The notes beneath the pieces were generated by a model, which was given only the letters and a program-made list of their open reading frames with translations, searched no databases and was not told the DNA's origin. 64,000 bases of DNA from Miltochrista miniata (taxonomy: Eukaryota > Arthropoda > Insecta > Lepidoptera > Erebidae): assembly GCA_933228765.1 (NCBI GenBank), contig OW121755.1, positions 17,287,684-17,351,683 on the forward strand. Reading direction: 5' to 3'. This document shows positions 55,201 to 63,995 of this stretch, piece after piece. The first letter of the stretch is position 1, and each line of letters begins with the position of its first letter. Made by a program: the position numbers and the translations under genes.

Positions 55201-58200
55201 GCCAACACGTCGAGACTCTTCACTTAGACTATGCAGCATCCCGCTCAACTGTTCCAGCGTTTCCGCTACTAAAACGATGTCGTCGGCAAACCGAAGGTGT
55301 GAGATATATTCACCGTTTATATTTACGCCCCACCCATCCCAGTCCAATGACTTGAAGACGTCCTCAAGCGCATTAGTGAAGAGCTTAGGTGATATAACAT
55401 CTCCCTGTCTCACACCTCTGCGCAGTGCTATGGGATTGGTCCTCTTATCGTCCAATCGGACGGTCATGGTAGCGGTATCATACAAACATCTCAACACCTC
55501 GATATATCGCCAATCGATACGACACCGCTGCAGAGCTTCCAGGACTGCCCAGGTTTCGATAGAGTCGAAGGCTTTCTCGTAGTCCACGAAAGCCATACAC
55601 AGCGGCTGATTGTACTCGTTTGTCTTCTGTACAATCTGCCGAACAGTATGGATGTGGTCCACGGTACTAAAGCCTTTTCGAAACCCGGCTTGCTCCTTTG
55701 GCTGGAACTCGTCGAGTTTCCCAGCGAGGCGATTTGTGACTACTCTCGAGAACAACTTGTAGACATGGCTCAGGAGTGAGATGGGTCTGTAGTTCTTCAG
55801 TAAGGATTTGTCACCCTTTTTGAAGAACAGAGCCACCGCACTCCCGCTCCACGCTTTGGGTGTCTGACCCTGCTGGAGGACGGAATTAAATATGCTCGTA
55901 AGCTCTCTAAGGATCGGAGTCCCACCCGCTTTCAGGAGCTCAGTCGTAATTCCGTCCTCTCCAGGAGATTTATTTGGTTTTAGTTGCTCGAGAGCCGCCC
56001 TGACTTCGCCCTGGTCGATGTCCGGTATATCCTCCGTGTAGTGGCGCGTTAACGGGGCTCTGTGGTCATTCTCGCTTGGTCCCGTGGGTTTTCGTGTCCG
56101 CGATGCATAGAGGTCTGTGTAAAAGTACTCGATTTCCTCGAGAATCTCGAACCCTGAGGTCACGGTTTTGCCATCCGCTGTTTTTAGTTTCGTTAGACGG
56201 GGTCTTCCGAGCTGCTGGGCAAAGACCTTGGTGCCCCTATTCTGTTCAATAGCGGCCTCGACGACAGTGGTGTTGTAGCGTCTGAGGTCGCGTCTTACCA
56301 GCTTTCGGATTTTGACGTTTATGTCTCTTAGTTCTAACGAATATGCTGGCGTAGGTGGCGTTTCCCGTCTGATCCTCATAAGTTCGAGAGTCTCGACCGA
56401 GAGTTTCGAACACCTCTTTTTACCTTTCTCGGACAAAAACTTTCGGGACACTTGGTGCAGCGTTTTGACCATTGTATCGGTTTTATCGTGAACGCAGTCA
56501 GTGGTTTCCAGCGAATCGAAACGATTTTGAAGTTCCAATTGGAACTTTTCGGATCCCAGTGACGTCTGGAGCGCAGTAGGTCGGAGGGTAGGCTTCATCA
56601 TCCGGGCCCTTTCGGCGCGGAAGTCTAAATTTAGAGATGCTCGTACAAGTCGGTGATCACTGCCGGTTTTAAACCTATTAATCACAGAAACATCTCTAAA
56701 TATAAACTTCCTGTCCGTTATGAAGAAGTCTATCTCGTTCCTAGTGACCTTGTCAGGGCTTCGCCAAGTCCACTTCCTGTGTGGCTTCTTCTTGAAGAAG
56801 GAGTTCATCAAGAAGAGCTCCTGGGACTCGAGAAAGTTGACAAGCATGTGCCCCCGGTCATTTCTCCGCCCGACGCCAAAAGGTCCGATTTTCGTTTCGC
56901 CGCGTTCTTGTACTCCCACTTTGGCGTTGAAGTCCCCCATAACAACGTTGTAGTGAGCCTTGGCAGTGCCATGTAGTGCCTCGGCTACGTCCTGGTATAC
57001 GGTCTCAACTGCCTCGGCAGTGCTCTTCGAGGTCGGGGCATACACCTGAATCACTTTCAGGGAGTACCTGTCGCTGAGCTTCAGTATAAGGTATGCTACC
57101 CGAGCCGAAACACTACTGACTTCCACAACGCTGCTAACGAGGTCCTTTTTCACCATAAAACCGATACCGCCATCGGAAGGGGTCCTTCCGTCACCCTCTC
57201 TAAAGTAGAACAGGTCGCCTGATGCAAGGGTTACCGTGTCCTCCCCCTTTCTTCGGACCTCGCACAACCCCAGTATATGCCACTTTATGCGACCTAGTTC
57301 TACCTCGAGTTCAATGTGCTCCTAATATTGAGAATCGCTATAAGTATCTAGAAAAAATATAGTCATGCCGATTTATAGTTCGTATTCCCACCGTATTGAG
57401 CATGCACCTACCTATCTAGTTCGAAAGTATGCCCATCATTATAATTTGTTATTAGTGTCCACCTTCTAATTAACTTCTACTGTTCCAACCTACGAATAAG
57501 TATACATTATTCGTAGGTTCCAACGCACTAGCGATCTTTTTACAACACCGTGTCTTATTTCCGTAACATTATTTGCTACACAACCTTCAATTTTTGCTGT
57601 GTAGGCACCGCATAATATTCTTCGCATAAATAGAACTTTGTGATTATGTGATTTAAGATTTATTGTAATTTTCCAGAAAGCATTAGTGAATCGACCAGCT
57701 TTAGGCGTGTTTCCAGCCATAGATTGGCCTCAGAGACTCAGAGATGTTCTGTTGTCCGTTGCCCCCAAGGGCCTTACCAACATTGCCACCATGATGTGTG
57801 GTTCCTGCTCCAATGAAAATGCCTATAAAGCTGTTATCATCTGGTACCGTACCAAGCAAAGAGGTGGTAAAATTGAATTCACGCCTGAAGAAATGAGTTC
57901 GTGTATGGTCAACCAAGCACCAGGATCACCGAATATTTCCATTCTGTCATTTGAGGTAAGAAAGTCGTATCGATTTAAAAAAAAATACTAGCTTGTATTG
58001 TATGTTTAGCTTGCCAATTGTTAAAGACTTTTGAGCTAGTGCACTTACTCCAAAGGTTGAGTAAAGATAATAATTAAGAAAAGTAAGGATGACAAATAAC
58101 TTCTTTTCCATTTGTAGGTCTGAAGTATAATAAACGTTTGTTAAGTATGCACAAGTAAATTAGATACGTAAACGGTTAAATGCTCACTTTAAGTGACTTT

Positions 58201-61200
58201 ATCAGGGTCGTCATGGCAACTTCAATAAAGGCAATTATGTATTCTTAATAAATTTTCGCCATTTTGGCCAGCCTTATAGAAAAGGAACCTTCCCAATTGA
58301 CTTCGATTTGGAGGAATACTTCGACAGTTAGTCGGAATATTGTTCATATTTTGTGTGTACCTATAGAATTTTAATTTGTTGACTTGTAAATAAATAAATA
58401 AATAAATAAATATTCACGGACATTTCACACAACGCTATCTGATCCCAAAGTAAGCTAGGAATAACCTGCTTGTGTTATGGGTATCAGACCACGGATATTA
58501 ATACTTATATAGTTTTAAATACATACATATTATACATAGAAACACCCAGACTCTTGAGACAAACATTTATGGGTCACACAAATATTTGTCTCCGGTGGGA
58601 ATCCAACCCACGACCTCCAGCGCCGCAGGCGGTATCACTACCGACCGCGCCACAGAGGCAGTCAAATAGTTCAGTGTTTGTCATGTTTATACCATAGATA
58701 AGCACCACAGAATATTAATAGTCCTACCAGCAGCTCTAACTTGAGATCGTACTTTCCTAATATCGTTAACAACAAAGACCTAGGTACTAGTTTACCTTTG
58801 TGTCTGTTGCGTTCCCCCTTCAAATTTCTCAACTAATGCTATGCGATTTAGATGTTTCATGGAGAAGTTTAACGTAGATCATCAGTACAATATTCTAGAA
58901 ACTAGTCTTGTTTATTTTCACTCAGCGTTTGTAGATATTGAATAATATCTTGACCTTCAGCTCCCCTTTTGTGTAGAGCAGATCATAAACGGAAGAGCTA
59001 ACTCGCTTTAAACGTTTCAATAAATTCGTTGTCCGTCGAATATTGTTATTTACAATTACACTTTAGTACCAGTTGCAGTCAAAATGTTTTTTTACCAGTT
59101 GCAGTCAAAATTTTGGAACCTGCACTTTGCTTTTATTAGCTCTACCGTATTCTGATGATAGATTTTCTTTGCAAATTATGTCAATATTGTTAGAAGCATA
59201 TGCCGTCTTATGATGCCGTCCATAGGCGGCAAAGAAGCTTTCTGGTGAAGGTGGTTGGGCCCCGAAGGTGTTGGTAGACTTCTTCATTATCCAATACAAA
59301 CGCATATATCCCTAAGCGGGTTATCAAAGGTAGCCAAAGATATCTCGTTCTCGAACAAGAACTATACATTTTGCCACTGTTAACGTATTCCCCTCATGTA
59401 TCTACTTAATTGCCTGTAAGAAGAGGCGTTCTCTTTGGCAGCATAAACGTTAATCTCTTGTGCCACCTCATGCAGCTTTCGCTAGGATTTTTATTATATA
59501 AGGATTAGTATTAATAGGAATTTGCTTACAAAAAAGTTATTCTTGTTCTAGCGCCCCACGCTTTTACAATCAAATATTATAACTAAAAGCACATAGTTTT
59601 TATTTACACTTCAACCCCGAAATAGAGGCAACTTAAACGATTCATAATTTATTTTTGGTTTTTTCGTGCATTATAAAAGCGTATTTTTCTAGGGTTTTTT
59701 AAACCATCTATTTATTTTATACTTTTTAGTCAAAACATTAATACCTTTACTAGCTGTTCCCTGCGGCTTCATCCGCGTAGAAGTCGTTATCGCATAAAAT
59801 CATTACCCTCCTTTTGCGCAGTCAGTTAAAAAGTAGCCTATGTCCTTCCCTTAAACTCAAACTATCTTTATAACAAATTTCATCAAAATCAGTTCAGTGG
59901 ACAGACAGAGTTACTTTCGCATTTATAATATTAGTAGGAATTTCTGTTTTACAAAGTGTTATGTCTGAGTTCGACTAATGTGAAAATATTTTATTATTAC
60001 TCTAATACATATACATTTTATGCAGGTACATATGTCAATATTTTCACTCAATATTAACTTCAAAATATAACAGGTTTGTTATAACCTTAAACCCTAATCG
60101 TGGTCAAAGTTGTATACAAGACTTTTCTAACAAATCCAAACACAGCTATGATACGATGTTCAATCATGAAGTTACAGATTATATCTTACGACTCCATCAT
60201 CAGATCAGTTTGACAGCACCATATTATTGTATTGTTATCAGAACTACAAATATCTGCCAATTTTCATGACACTACGATCTTTGGAAGATGGTTAAATTAG
60301 TTACCTGAGATACCATTGCAAAGTTTTACAAGTCAATCAAAAAAGGTTTGTTATAACCTTGAAACCTAAGCCTAGTCAAAGTTCATTACAAGACTTTTCT
60401 GACGAATCCAAACAGATATAATACGATATTCCATCATGAAGTTCCAGTGCATATCTTCCGGCTCCATCATCAGATCAGTTCGATATTACTATATTATTGT
60501 ATTGTCATCAGAACTACATACAACTGCCAATTTTCATGACGCTACGATCCTTGGAAGCTGGTTAAATTAGCTACCTTAGATTCCACTTGTTCCATCGAAG
60601 TTTCAGTGCCTATCTTCCGGCTCCATCATCATATCAGTTTGACAGTACCATATTATTGTATTGTCATCAGAACTACATACAGCTGCCAATTTTCATGACC
60701 CTACGATCCTTGAAAGCTGGTTAAATTTGCTACCTTAGATTCCACTGGTTTTCAGTGCCTATCTTCCGGCTCCACCATCATATCAGTTTGACAGTACCAT
60801 ATTATTGTATTGTCATCAGAATTACATACAGCTACCAATTTTCATGACGCTACGATCATTGGAAGCTGGTTAAATTAGCTACCTTAGATTCCATTTTTTC
60901 CATCGAAGTTTCAGTGCCTTTCTTCCGGCTCCATCATCATATCAGTTTGACAGTACCATATTATTGTATTGTCATCAGAACTACATACAGCTACCAATTT
61001 TCATGACCCTACGATTCATGGAAGGTAGTTAAATTAGCTACCTTAGATTCCACTGGTTTTCAGTGCCTATCTTCCGACTCCACCATCATATCAGTTTGAC
61101 AGTACCATATTATTGTATTGTCATCAGAACTACATACATCTGCCAATTTTCATGACGCTACGATCCTTGGAAGATGGCTAAATTAGTTTTCTTAGATTTT

Positions 61201-63995
61201 ACATTGTTAGTTACATACACGACGACCTAATAAAAGCTTATTAATATTATAAATGTGAGAGTTTGTGAGTGTGGATGTTTGTTACTCTTTCACGCTCAAA
61301 CTTGCTGAACGGATCGGGCTGAAATTTGATACAGAGATACATTATAGTCTGGAATAACACATAGGCTTCTTTTTATCCCGGGAATAAGTTCTCACGGGAA
61401 CAAATTGCACGCAGGTGAAGCTGCGGGCATCAGCTAGTAGCTCTATATGTGCTCTACACGCGCAAAGTTTTCCGCTACACAATTCAGTCTACGTTTTCAA
61501 AAATCTGATGGTTTTTATGAAGATAATTTTATATCTCCAACAGTGATATAGACTTTCATCAGTAGTTAACATTTTTTAAACATACCAATTATATTGATCC
61601 ATTAAACATAACAACTTGTTCTAATTACAGGGTGGTTTCCACGGCCGTACATTTGGCGCGTTGAGCACCACGAGATCAAAACCTATACACAAATTAGATT
61701 GTCCTGCATTTGACTGGCCGGTTGCTCCATTCCCTCGTTATAAATATCCTCTTGATCAATTTCAACGAGAAAACCAACAAGAAGATAAGAGGTAAGAACT
61801 ATGCTACTTCATTATCGTGTATTTAGACTACTTTCAAACTCTCAAATTCGAGAGCAGCTGTGGTCTGGCAAATCTTTTTTGTCATCGTTGTCAGTGACTG
61901 TTGTGTTACGTCTACAATTCTACATACTATTAGGTATGTCTTGATGATTAGAAAGGCCGGGTCAGATCTGTGACTTAGGCCGATAACTATTGGGAAATAA
62001 TATTTTGTTATAATAGTGAAAAACTTAAATGGCGGTTACAATAGGGTGGAGAAATTCAACTAGTATCTGTACGGCTCCTGTAGCCCCAGTTGTAGAGCAT
62101 TGTCCTGGTTTAGGCAAAGGTTACGGTTTTAAGTTCTGTGTGGGCCAAATTGTCTTTATTCACTTTATAATAAAATATTATGAAAAAGTTAGCAGACTAA
62201 TTGCTTTAATTTTTTAAATATATTGTGGAATCATTTTATTGATTCTGCCAGAGAACTACAGGGAATAATCCGAATATTCATTCAAAATGAAGGTCTTTAT
62301 TTATAAAATTACTTGTCACTTGACCTCACCCATCAATATCTACTACATAGGTACTTATCTACGGAAAGAACGGCGGCACTACTTTCGTGGTTAGAAATTG
62401 TATTCATTTGTAGGTAATTTTTCTGTAAGTACTTTTAACTGATTGGATACCTAATAAGAACCAACATAATTTTCTCATTAGATGCTTGGAGCAAGTAGCA
62501 GACATCATAGACAAATACAACAAGAAGGGTAATCCAGTGGCTGGTGTTATCGTAGAGCCAATCCAGTCTGAAGGCGGGGATCATGAAGCGTCACCGGAGT
62601 TCTTCCAAGAGCTGCAGAAACTTTGTAAAGAGGTTAGTAAATTATTAAAGCTAGATCTAATAATGTAATAGTAGATATAGCTTGGGAAACCCATTCCTAT
62701 ATAGCCAAATCTAACAGAAGGGTTCCTTTACGTTCGGTAAGACTATTTCGCATTAGACCGAATCATGTCATTCAATAGCCACATACCTACCTATATAATG
62801 AACCTAGTACTACTACCTAGAAGACCTAGATCATAGCGTACTTCATACCTAACCAATTATAATATCTTAAACAAACCTATGTATCACAAAAAATGATTTT
62901 GATTTTGAACCTTCCATTATCACATAGAGTCCATTTCTTCGAAAATTATGTTCGAAGGTTAAATTATTTTCAAAATTCATTACTGACTTTAATGAAAATT
63001 ACCAGTATTTAAATATGTACCGTTAATTATTTACAGAAAGGATCAGCGCTTATCATTGACGAAGTACAAACGGGCTGCGGACCAACAGGAAAAATGTGGT
63101 GCTACGAACACTTCAATCTGCAGTCACCGCCCGATATAGTCACCTTCAGTAAAAAAATGTTGACTGGTGGATTTTACTTCAAGCCTGAATTCAAGTAAGT
63201 TTTGTTTCAATAAATAAGTAGATAATAGTGGAACTTGACATAAACGCCTGTGAAAAAATTAAGAGCAGTGCTTGAATGTTCTGCATCTACATCAACTTAT
63301 CTCCATGATCGTAGCAGTGCTATTGTGAAAACGAAGGTTTATCTGATTTTCTCATTCTTTATAATCTTAGTGTTATGTTCCAGTTCCTTACTCTAATCGC
63401 TATTTATAATTTTTTTAAATCTTTGTTTGTGTCCCTTTTTAACTACACTCTAAGAAAGAAAAGGCAGTTTTGTAAATTTTAGCGTGGAACCTCCCATGTG
63501 GGAGAAGCATGTGCTTCATCTCAATGGATGAATTAAAAAGGAAATCCTTGGGACCGTAAACAACTTTGTTTGCCAACCCATGGCTAAGCCTGTTGTTTGG
63601 GGGTCAGTTTCCCCATTCTACACAGAGACACTCAGCTAGGATTTAAATAGCTAATTCCCTTTTTCTGTAATTATGTTTCCATGCCATTTTTTACGTTATA
63701 CAATATACCTACTTTTTAAATTTCAGGCCCCCGCAGTCGTACAGAGTTTTCAACACGTGGATGGGTGACCCTTCAAAATTGATTCTGTTGGAGCAAGTCC
63801 TGAAAGTTATTAAACAAGAGAACTTGATCGAAAACGCCAATAAGACCGGCCAAGTGCTTAAGAGCGGTCTTTTAAAACTTGAGGAAGAATTGCCACATTT
63901 AGTGAACAGCGTGAGGGGACGCGGTACTTTCTTATCATTCAACGTGACCAATACTGAAGTCAGGGATAAGATACTTTCTAAATTAAAGGAAAATG
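43247..63995 (+). CDS. Gabat: 4-aminobutyrate aminotransferase (GABA transaminase), copy 2, exons 1-8 (last exon off edge)
   Basis: Exons 43247-43307, 48436-48548, 54275-54442, 57677-57955, 61631-61791, 62482-62632, 63037-63194 and 63727-63995 give 453 codons in frame; a donor GTAAG follows, so the final exon is outside. An in-frame TAA precedes the ATG. Exon 3, 4, 7 and 8 lengths (168, 279, 158, 269) and all intron phases equal copy 1, proving a gene duplication rather than retrocopying. The N-terminus (MLRRVNTLVAKSSVQIPVVR) is a typical mitochondrial presequence. Catalytic residues are present: Cys155 and Cys158 (CGSC, as in mammals), GGFHGRT, EPIQSEGGD, Asp319 in DEVQTG, Lys351 in FSKKMLTGG. 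It keeps WYR after CGSCSNEN, so it is closer to the standard enzyme than copy 1. Its introns are far longer (20.7 kb visible) and full of mobile DNA. Confidence 0.94.
43308..45574. other. Intron 1 of GABA-T copy 2, proximal part, nothing recognised
   Basis: AT-rich intronic sequence with no coding frame I can support. A weak Lep1-like phrase (AAAAGTAGCCTATTTG ... CTGTACCAAATTTCATC) is near 44230-44280. Confidence 0.4.
45575..45717 (+). repeat. Degenerate AATTCCGAA-type repeats, left block
   Basis: A run of AT-rich words around TCCGAA (AAAATTCCGAAATATGTTTC, CAATATTCCGATGTTC and so on) at irregular 12-20 bp spacing. The complementary form (TTCGGAATT) fills 47320-47645, so the two blocks face each other across the composite. 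Confidence 0.7.
45718..46806. mobile_element. Foldback element with ACCGACTTCA ends, copy 2
   Basis: Starts AACCGACTTCAAAAAAAGGA and ends with the palindrome AAAGTCGGTTGTATTTTTTA at about 46795. The right part (46540-46800) is an inverted repeat centred near 46670. Internal duplicated modules (AGGTGGTCCCATT... at 45860 and 46220) show a tandem duplication within the element. It is a reverse-orientation relative of 24690-25435. Confidence 0.75.
46915..47290. repeat. Large palindrome with CGCTCCGC and AACCTAACCTA arms
   Basis: The left arm (TATTATTTCCAAGTGAGTGG ... CTAACCTAACCTATCCGAGT) and right arm (GGATAGGTTAGGTTAGAAGG ... CCACTCACTTGGAAATAATA) are reverse complements over roughly 150 bp, centred near 47100. 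Each arm has its own smaller inverted repeat (CTAAGGC..GAGC/GCTC..GCCTTAG). No coding content. Confidence 0.85.
47320..47645 (-). repeat. Degenerate TTCGGAATT-type repeats, right block
   Basis: About 20 irregular units (ATTCGGAATTTTAAAATTAT, GAAATTCGGAATTATGAAAT) with varied spacers. It mirrors the left block at 45575-45717. Confidence 0.75.
48845..49072 (+). repeat. Direct repeat flanking nested transposons, left copy
   Basis: ATTGAATAGAGAAGTC ... GGGTCTCCATTGGAATCGTA ... TTCTTTGGCATATTTTTACTTG is repeated, diverged, at 51905-52155. It lies in intron 2 of GABA-T copy 2 and flanks the Tc1/SINE/hAT cluster. Confidence 0.75.
49094..50663 (+). mobile_element. Tc1-type DNA transposon, complete, 1570 bp
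   Basis: Terminal inverted repeats of 117 bp (49094-49210 and 50547-50663), beginning CACTCGAGAGCAATGAATCC, bracketed by TA on both sides (49092-49093, 50664-50665), the Tc1/mariner target. The arms differ at only a few positions. It encloses one uninterrupted transposase. It was inserted into the A/T-rich tail of the SINE that continues at 50666. Confidence 0.95.
49397..50416 (+). CDS. Tc1-family transposase (DD34E), 339 aa, intact
   Basis: The N-terminal half carries paired-like helix-turn-helix DNA binding (TGRSQRDTARTVGVSLSTVQRVL) and a GRPR-type AT-hook-like stretch (RRPGTGRTR, about residues 50-58). The catalytic triad is Asp150 (VMFSDESKF), Asp241 (IFMHDNARPHT) and Glu276 (PIEHAWDELGR), with 34 residues between the last two: the DD34E signature of Tc1. 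Length is typical (about 340). No stop or frameshift, and the terminal repeats are present, so the element could be or recently was autonomous. An AATAAA is near 50513. Unlike the surrounding introns, the sequence has a full codon structure. It is a mobile gene, not part of the GABA-T transcript. Confidence 0.96.
   Translation: MSLTPEECTRILTMLETGRSQRDTARTVGVSLSTVQRVLRRYEETGSNLRRPGTGRTRCTTAREDRYLVNTMLRNRFLTGTELTNQFRRLGGSNPSAWTVRRRLAESNLKPLRPANGPKLERGHRISRLRYAQSHVNWSIEDWSKVMFSDESKFMLYKHDGRHRVYRRPGERFKQACIEEKVAYGGGSVLVWAGISSESRTELVIIENGSLTSVRYVEEILNDHVGPFMVNLGEDAIFMHDNARPHTGRIVNDYLQEMNITRMEWPARSPDINPIEHAWDELGRCVKQRNPPPITLRELKIALTEEWENIPQNRIRNLVYSMPNRVNAVMEARGGNTKY
50664..51865 (-). mobile_element. 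tRNA-type SINE split by Tc1 and a hAT-like element
   Basis: SINE body 50666-50899 (TTTGTGAACATTCTCTCCCA ... CGGCAGGCGGTTACACTGCC) and head 51825-51865 (CACTGCCGAATGCGCCTCCGAGGCAGTC) are parts of one minus-strand SINE. Tc1 lies in its tail and the 925-bp element in its head. Comparison with 58380-58672 confirms the order. Confidence 0.82.
50900..51824. mobile_element. 925-bp hAT-like foldback element, TSD CACTGCCG
   Basis: Ends are TAGGGATGTTCGATCC and its exact complement. A perfect 8-bp duplication CACTGCCG flanks it (50892-50899, 51825-51832). Subterminal zones are arrays of GGATCGATAC words. The inner parts also pair: GTATTAGGTATTTAGTTACA near 51365 against TGTAACTAAATACCTATTAC near 51530, and GTCAGGCTGTACATTGAA near 51335 against TTCAATGTACAGCCTGAC. 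Almost the whole element is one palindrome. No transposase. Confidence 0.9.
51905..52155 (+). repeat. Direct repeat flanking nested transposons, right copy
   Basis: Diverged copy of 48845-49072 (ATTGAACAGAGAAGTTTG ... GGGTCTCCATTAGAATCGTA ... CTCTTTTGCCATGTTTTTAT). A further partial echo (TTTTTTCTTTGTTATGTTTT) follows near 52235. Confidence 0.75.
52156..52940. other. Intron 2 of GABA-T copy 2, no recognised feature
   Basis: AT-rich, with no supportable coding frame or repeat boundary. Confidence 0.4.
52945..53065 (+). mobile_element. Non-LTR C-terminal scrap
   Basis: The plus strand encodes HHRAVNLRTTVRSL, closely like HHKAANLRTTVRSS near the ORF2 end of copy B at about 2950. It is a short 3' relic of the family at the left end of the window. 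Confidence 0.6.
53066..54274. other. Intron 2 of GABA-T copy 2, distal part, nothing recognised
   Basis: AT-rich intron up to the exon 3 acceptor (TTTCCAG at 54268-54274). No gene or delimitable repeat. Confidence 0.4.
54485..57322 (-). mobile_element. RTE-type non-LTR retrotransposon, slightly 5'-truncated
   Basis: The 3' end carries a short (TGAT)n microsatellite tail (54485-54515) instead of poly(A), the hallmark of RTE elements. The 5' end is cut within the endonuclease: coding similarity continues upstream of the long frame to about 57320 (ELGRIKWHILGL), where an in-frame stop of host sequence appears. Inserted in intron 3 of GABA-T copy 2, antisense, with its 3' end only about 45 bp after exon 3. 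Confidence 0.93.
54523..57267 (-). CDS. RTE endonuclease-reverse transcriptase, about 914 codons open
   Basis: One uninterrupted frame encodes most of an ORF2. Apurinic-like endonuclease: LCEVRRKGED (start), GDFNAKVG (111-118), EIDFFIT, SDHRLV (203-208). Linker to about 410. Reverse transcriptase: PNKSPGEDGI, FKKGDKSLLKNYRPISLL, AGFRKGFSTVDHI, VDYEKAFDSI, RGVRQGDVISPKLF, FADD (660-663), YLGQVI; then a Cys/His-bearing C-terminal domain (WAGHICRR). The true frame continues upstream of the TTG at 57267 to about 57320 and lacks roughly the first 25-30 residues of a full element. The open frame over 2.7 kb indicates recent insertion. It copies and pastes itself by nicking DNA and target-primed reverse transcription. 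Confidence 0.95.
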   Translation of the reverse strand: MCEVRRKGEDTVTLASGDLFYFREGDGRTPSDGGIGFMVKKDLVSSVVEVSSVSARVAYLILKLSDRYSLKVIQVYAPTSKSTAEAVETVYQDVAEALHGTAKAHYNVVMGDFNAKVGVQERGETKIGPFGVGRRNDRGHMLVNFLESQELFLMNSFFKKKPHRKWTWRSPDKVTRNEIDFFITDRKFIFRDVSVINRFKTGSDHRLVRASLNLDFRAERARMMKPTLRPTALQTSLGSEKFQLELQNRFDSLETTDCVHDKTDTMVKTLHQVSRKFLSEKGKKRCSKLSVETLELMRIRRETPPTPAYSLELRDINVKIRKLVRRDLRRYNTTVVEAAIEQNRGTKVFAQQLGRPRLTKLKTADGKTVTSGFEILEEIEYFYTDLYASRTRKPTGPSENDHRAPLTRHYTEDIPDIDQGEVRAALEQLKPNKSPGEDGITTELLKAGGTPILRELTSIFNSVLQQGQTPKAWSGSAVALFFKKGDKSLLKNYRPISLLSHVYKLFSRVVTNRLAGKLDEFQPKEQAGFRKGFSTVDHIHTVRQIVQKTNEYNQPLCMAFVDYEKAFDSIETWAVLEALQRCRIDWRYIEVLRCLYDTATMTVRLDDKRTNPIALRRGVRQGDVISPKLFTNALEDVFKSLDWDGWGVNINGEYISHLRFADDIVLVAETLEQLSGMLHSLSEESRRVGLGMNLDKTKIMLNEHVVPGPIYVEGSRLEVVHEYTYLGQVITLETNNLDKEIARRIRLGWAAFSKLRRVFYSPIPQCLKTKVFNQCVLPVMTYGAETWTLTVGLVRALGVAQRAMERAMLGVSLRDRIRNDVIRQRTKVVDIARRVCVLKWQWAGHICRRTDGRWSKRVLEWRPRLGKRGVGRPPARWSDDLKQVAGIDWMRKAQDRVLWRGLGEAYVQQWTAIG
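57323..57676. other. Intron 3 remainder of GABA-T copy 2
   Basis: About 350 bp before the exon 4 acceptor at 57676. There is a small inverted pair at about 57490-57520 (CCTACGAATAA/TTATTCGTAGG). Otherwise nothing recognised. Confidence 0.5.
58380..58672 (-). mobile_element. tRNA-derived SINE, uninterrupted reference copy
   Basis: Minus-strand SINE with head GCCTCTGTGGCGCGGTCGGT, ATACCGCCTGCGGCGCTG, B box GTGGGTTGGATTCCCACC, body GACAAATATTTGTGTGACCC, and a tail of AAAT/TAAA repeats at 58385-58415. It has the complete order seen split at 21911-22470 and 50664-51865, which proves those two insertions. In intron 4 of GABA-T copy 2. Confidence 0.88.
59752..59940 (-). mobile_element. Lep1-like repeat
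   Basis: ACTAGCTGTTCCCTGCGGCT ... AAAGTAGCCTATGTCC ... TTTATAATATTAGTAGGAAT: family member in the orientation of 32563-32805. In intron 4 of GABA-T copy 2. Confidence 0.7.
60070..61205 (+). repeat. 149/159-bp minisatellite, alternating units
   Basis: The marker CTTCCGGCTCCA(T/C)CATCA recurs at 60455, 60614, 60763, 60922 and 61071: steps of 159, 149, 159, 149. So the true unit is a 308-bp dimer whose halves differ by a 10-bp CATCGAAGTT-type insert. A longer first unit (271 bp) starts near 60184. Conserved words: GACAGTACCATATTATTGTA and CAATTTTCATGACGCTACGA. Non-coding, intron 4 of GABA-T copy 2. Confidence 0.9.
61227..61440 (+). mobile_element. Lep1-like repeat, best-preserved copy
   Basis: AATATTATAAATGTGAGAGT ... 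AACTTGCTGAACGGATCGGG ... GAAGCTGCGGGCATCAGCTA then GT. It has the canonical order of the family. It lies about 190 bp before GABA-T copy 2 exon 5. Confidence 0.75.

Noticed and set aside
55097..55582. 161-codon plus-strand frame opposite the RTE retrotransposon
   Set aside because: Antisense shadow of the RTE reverse transcriptase frame.
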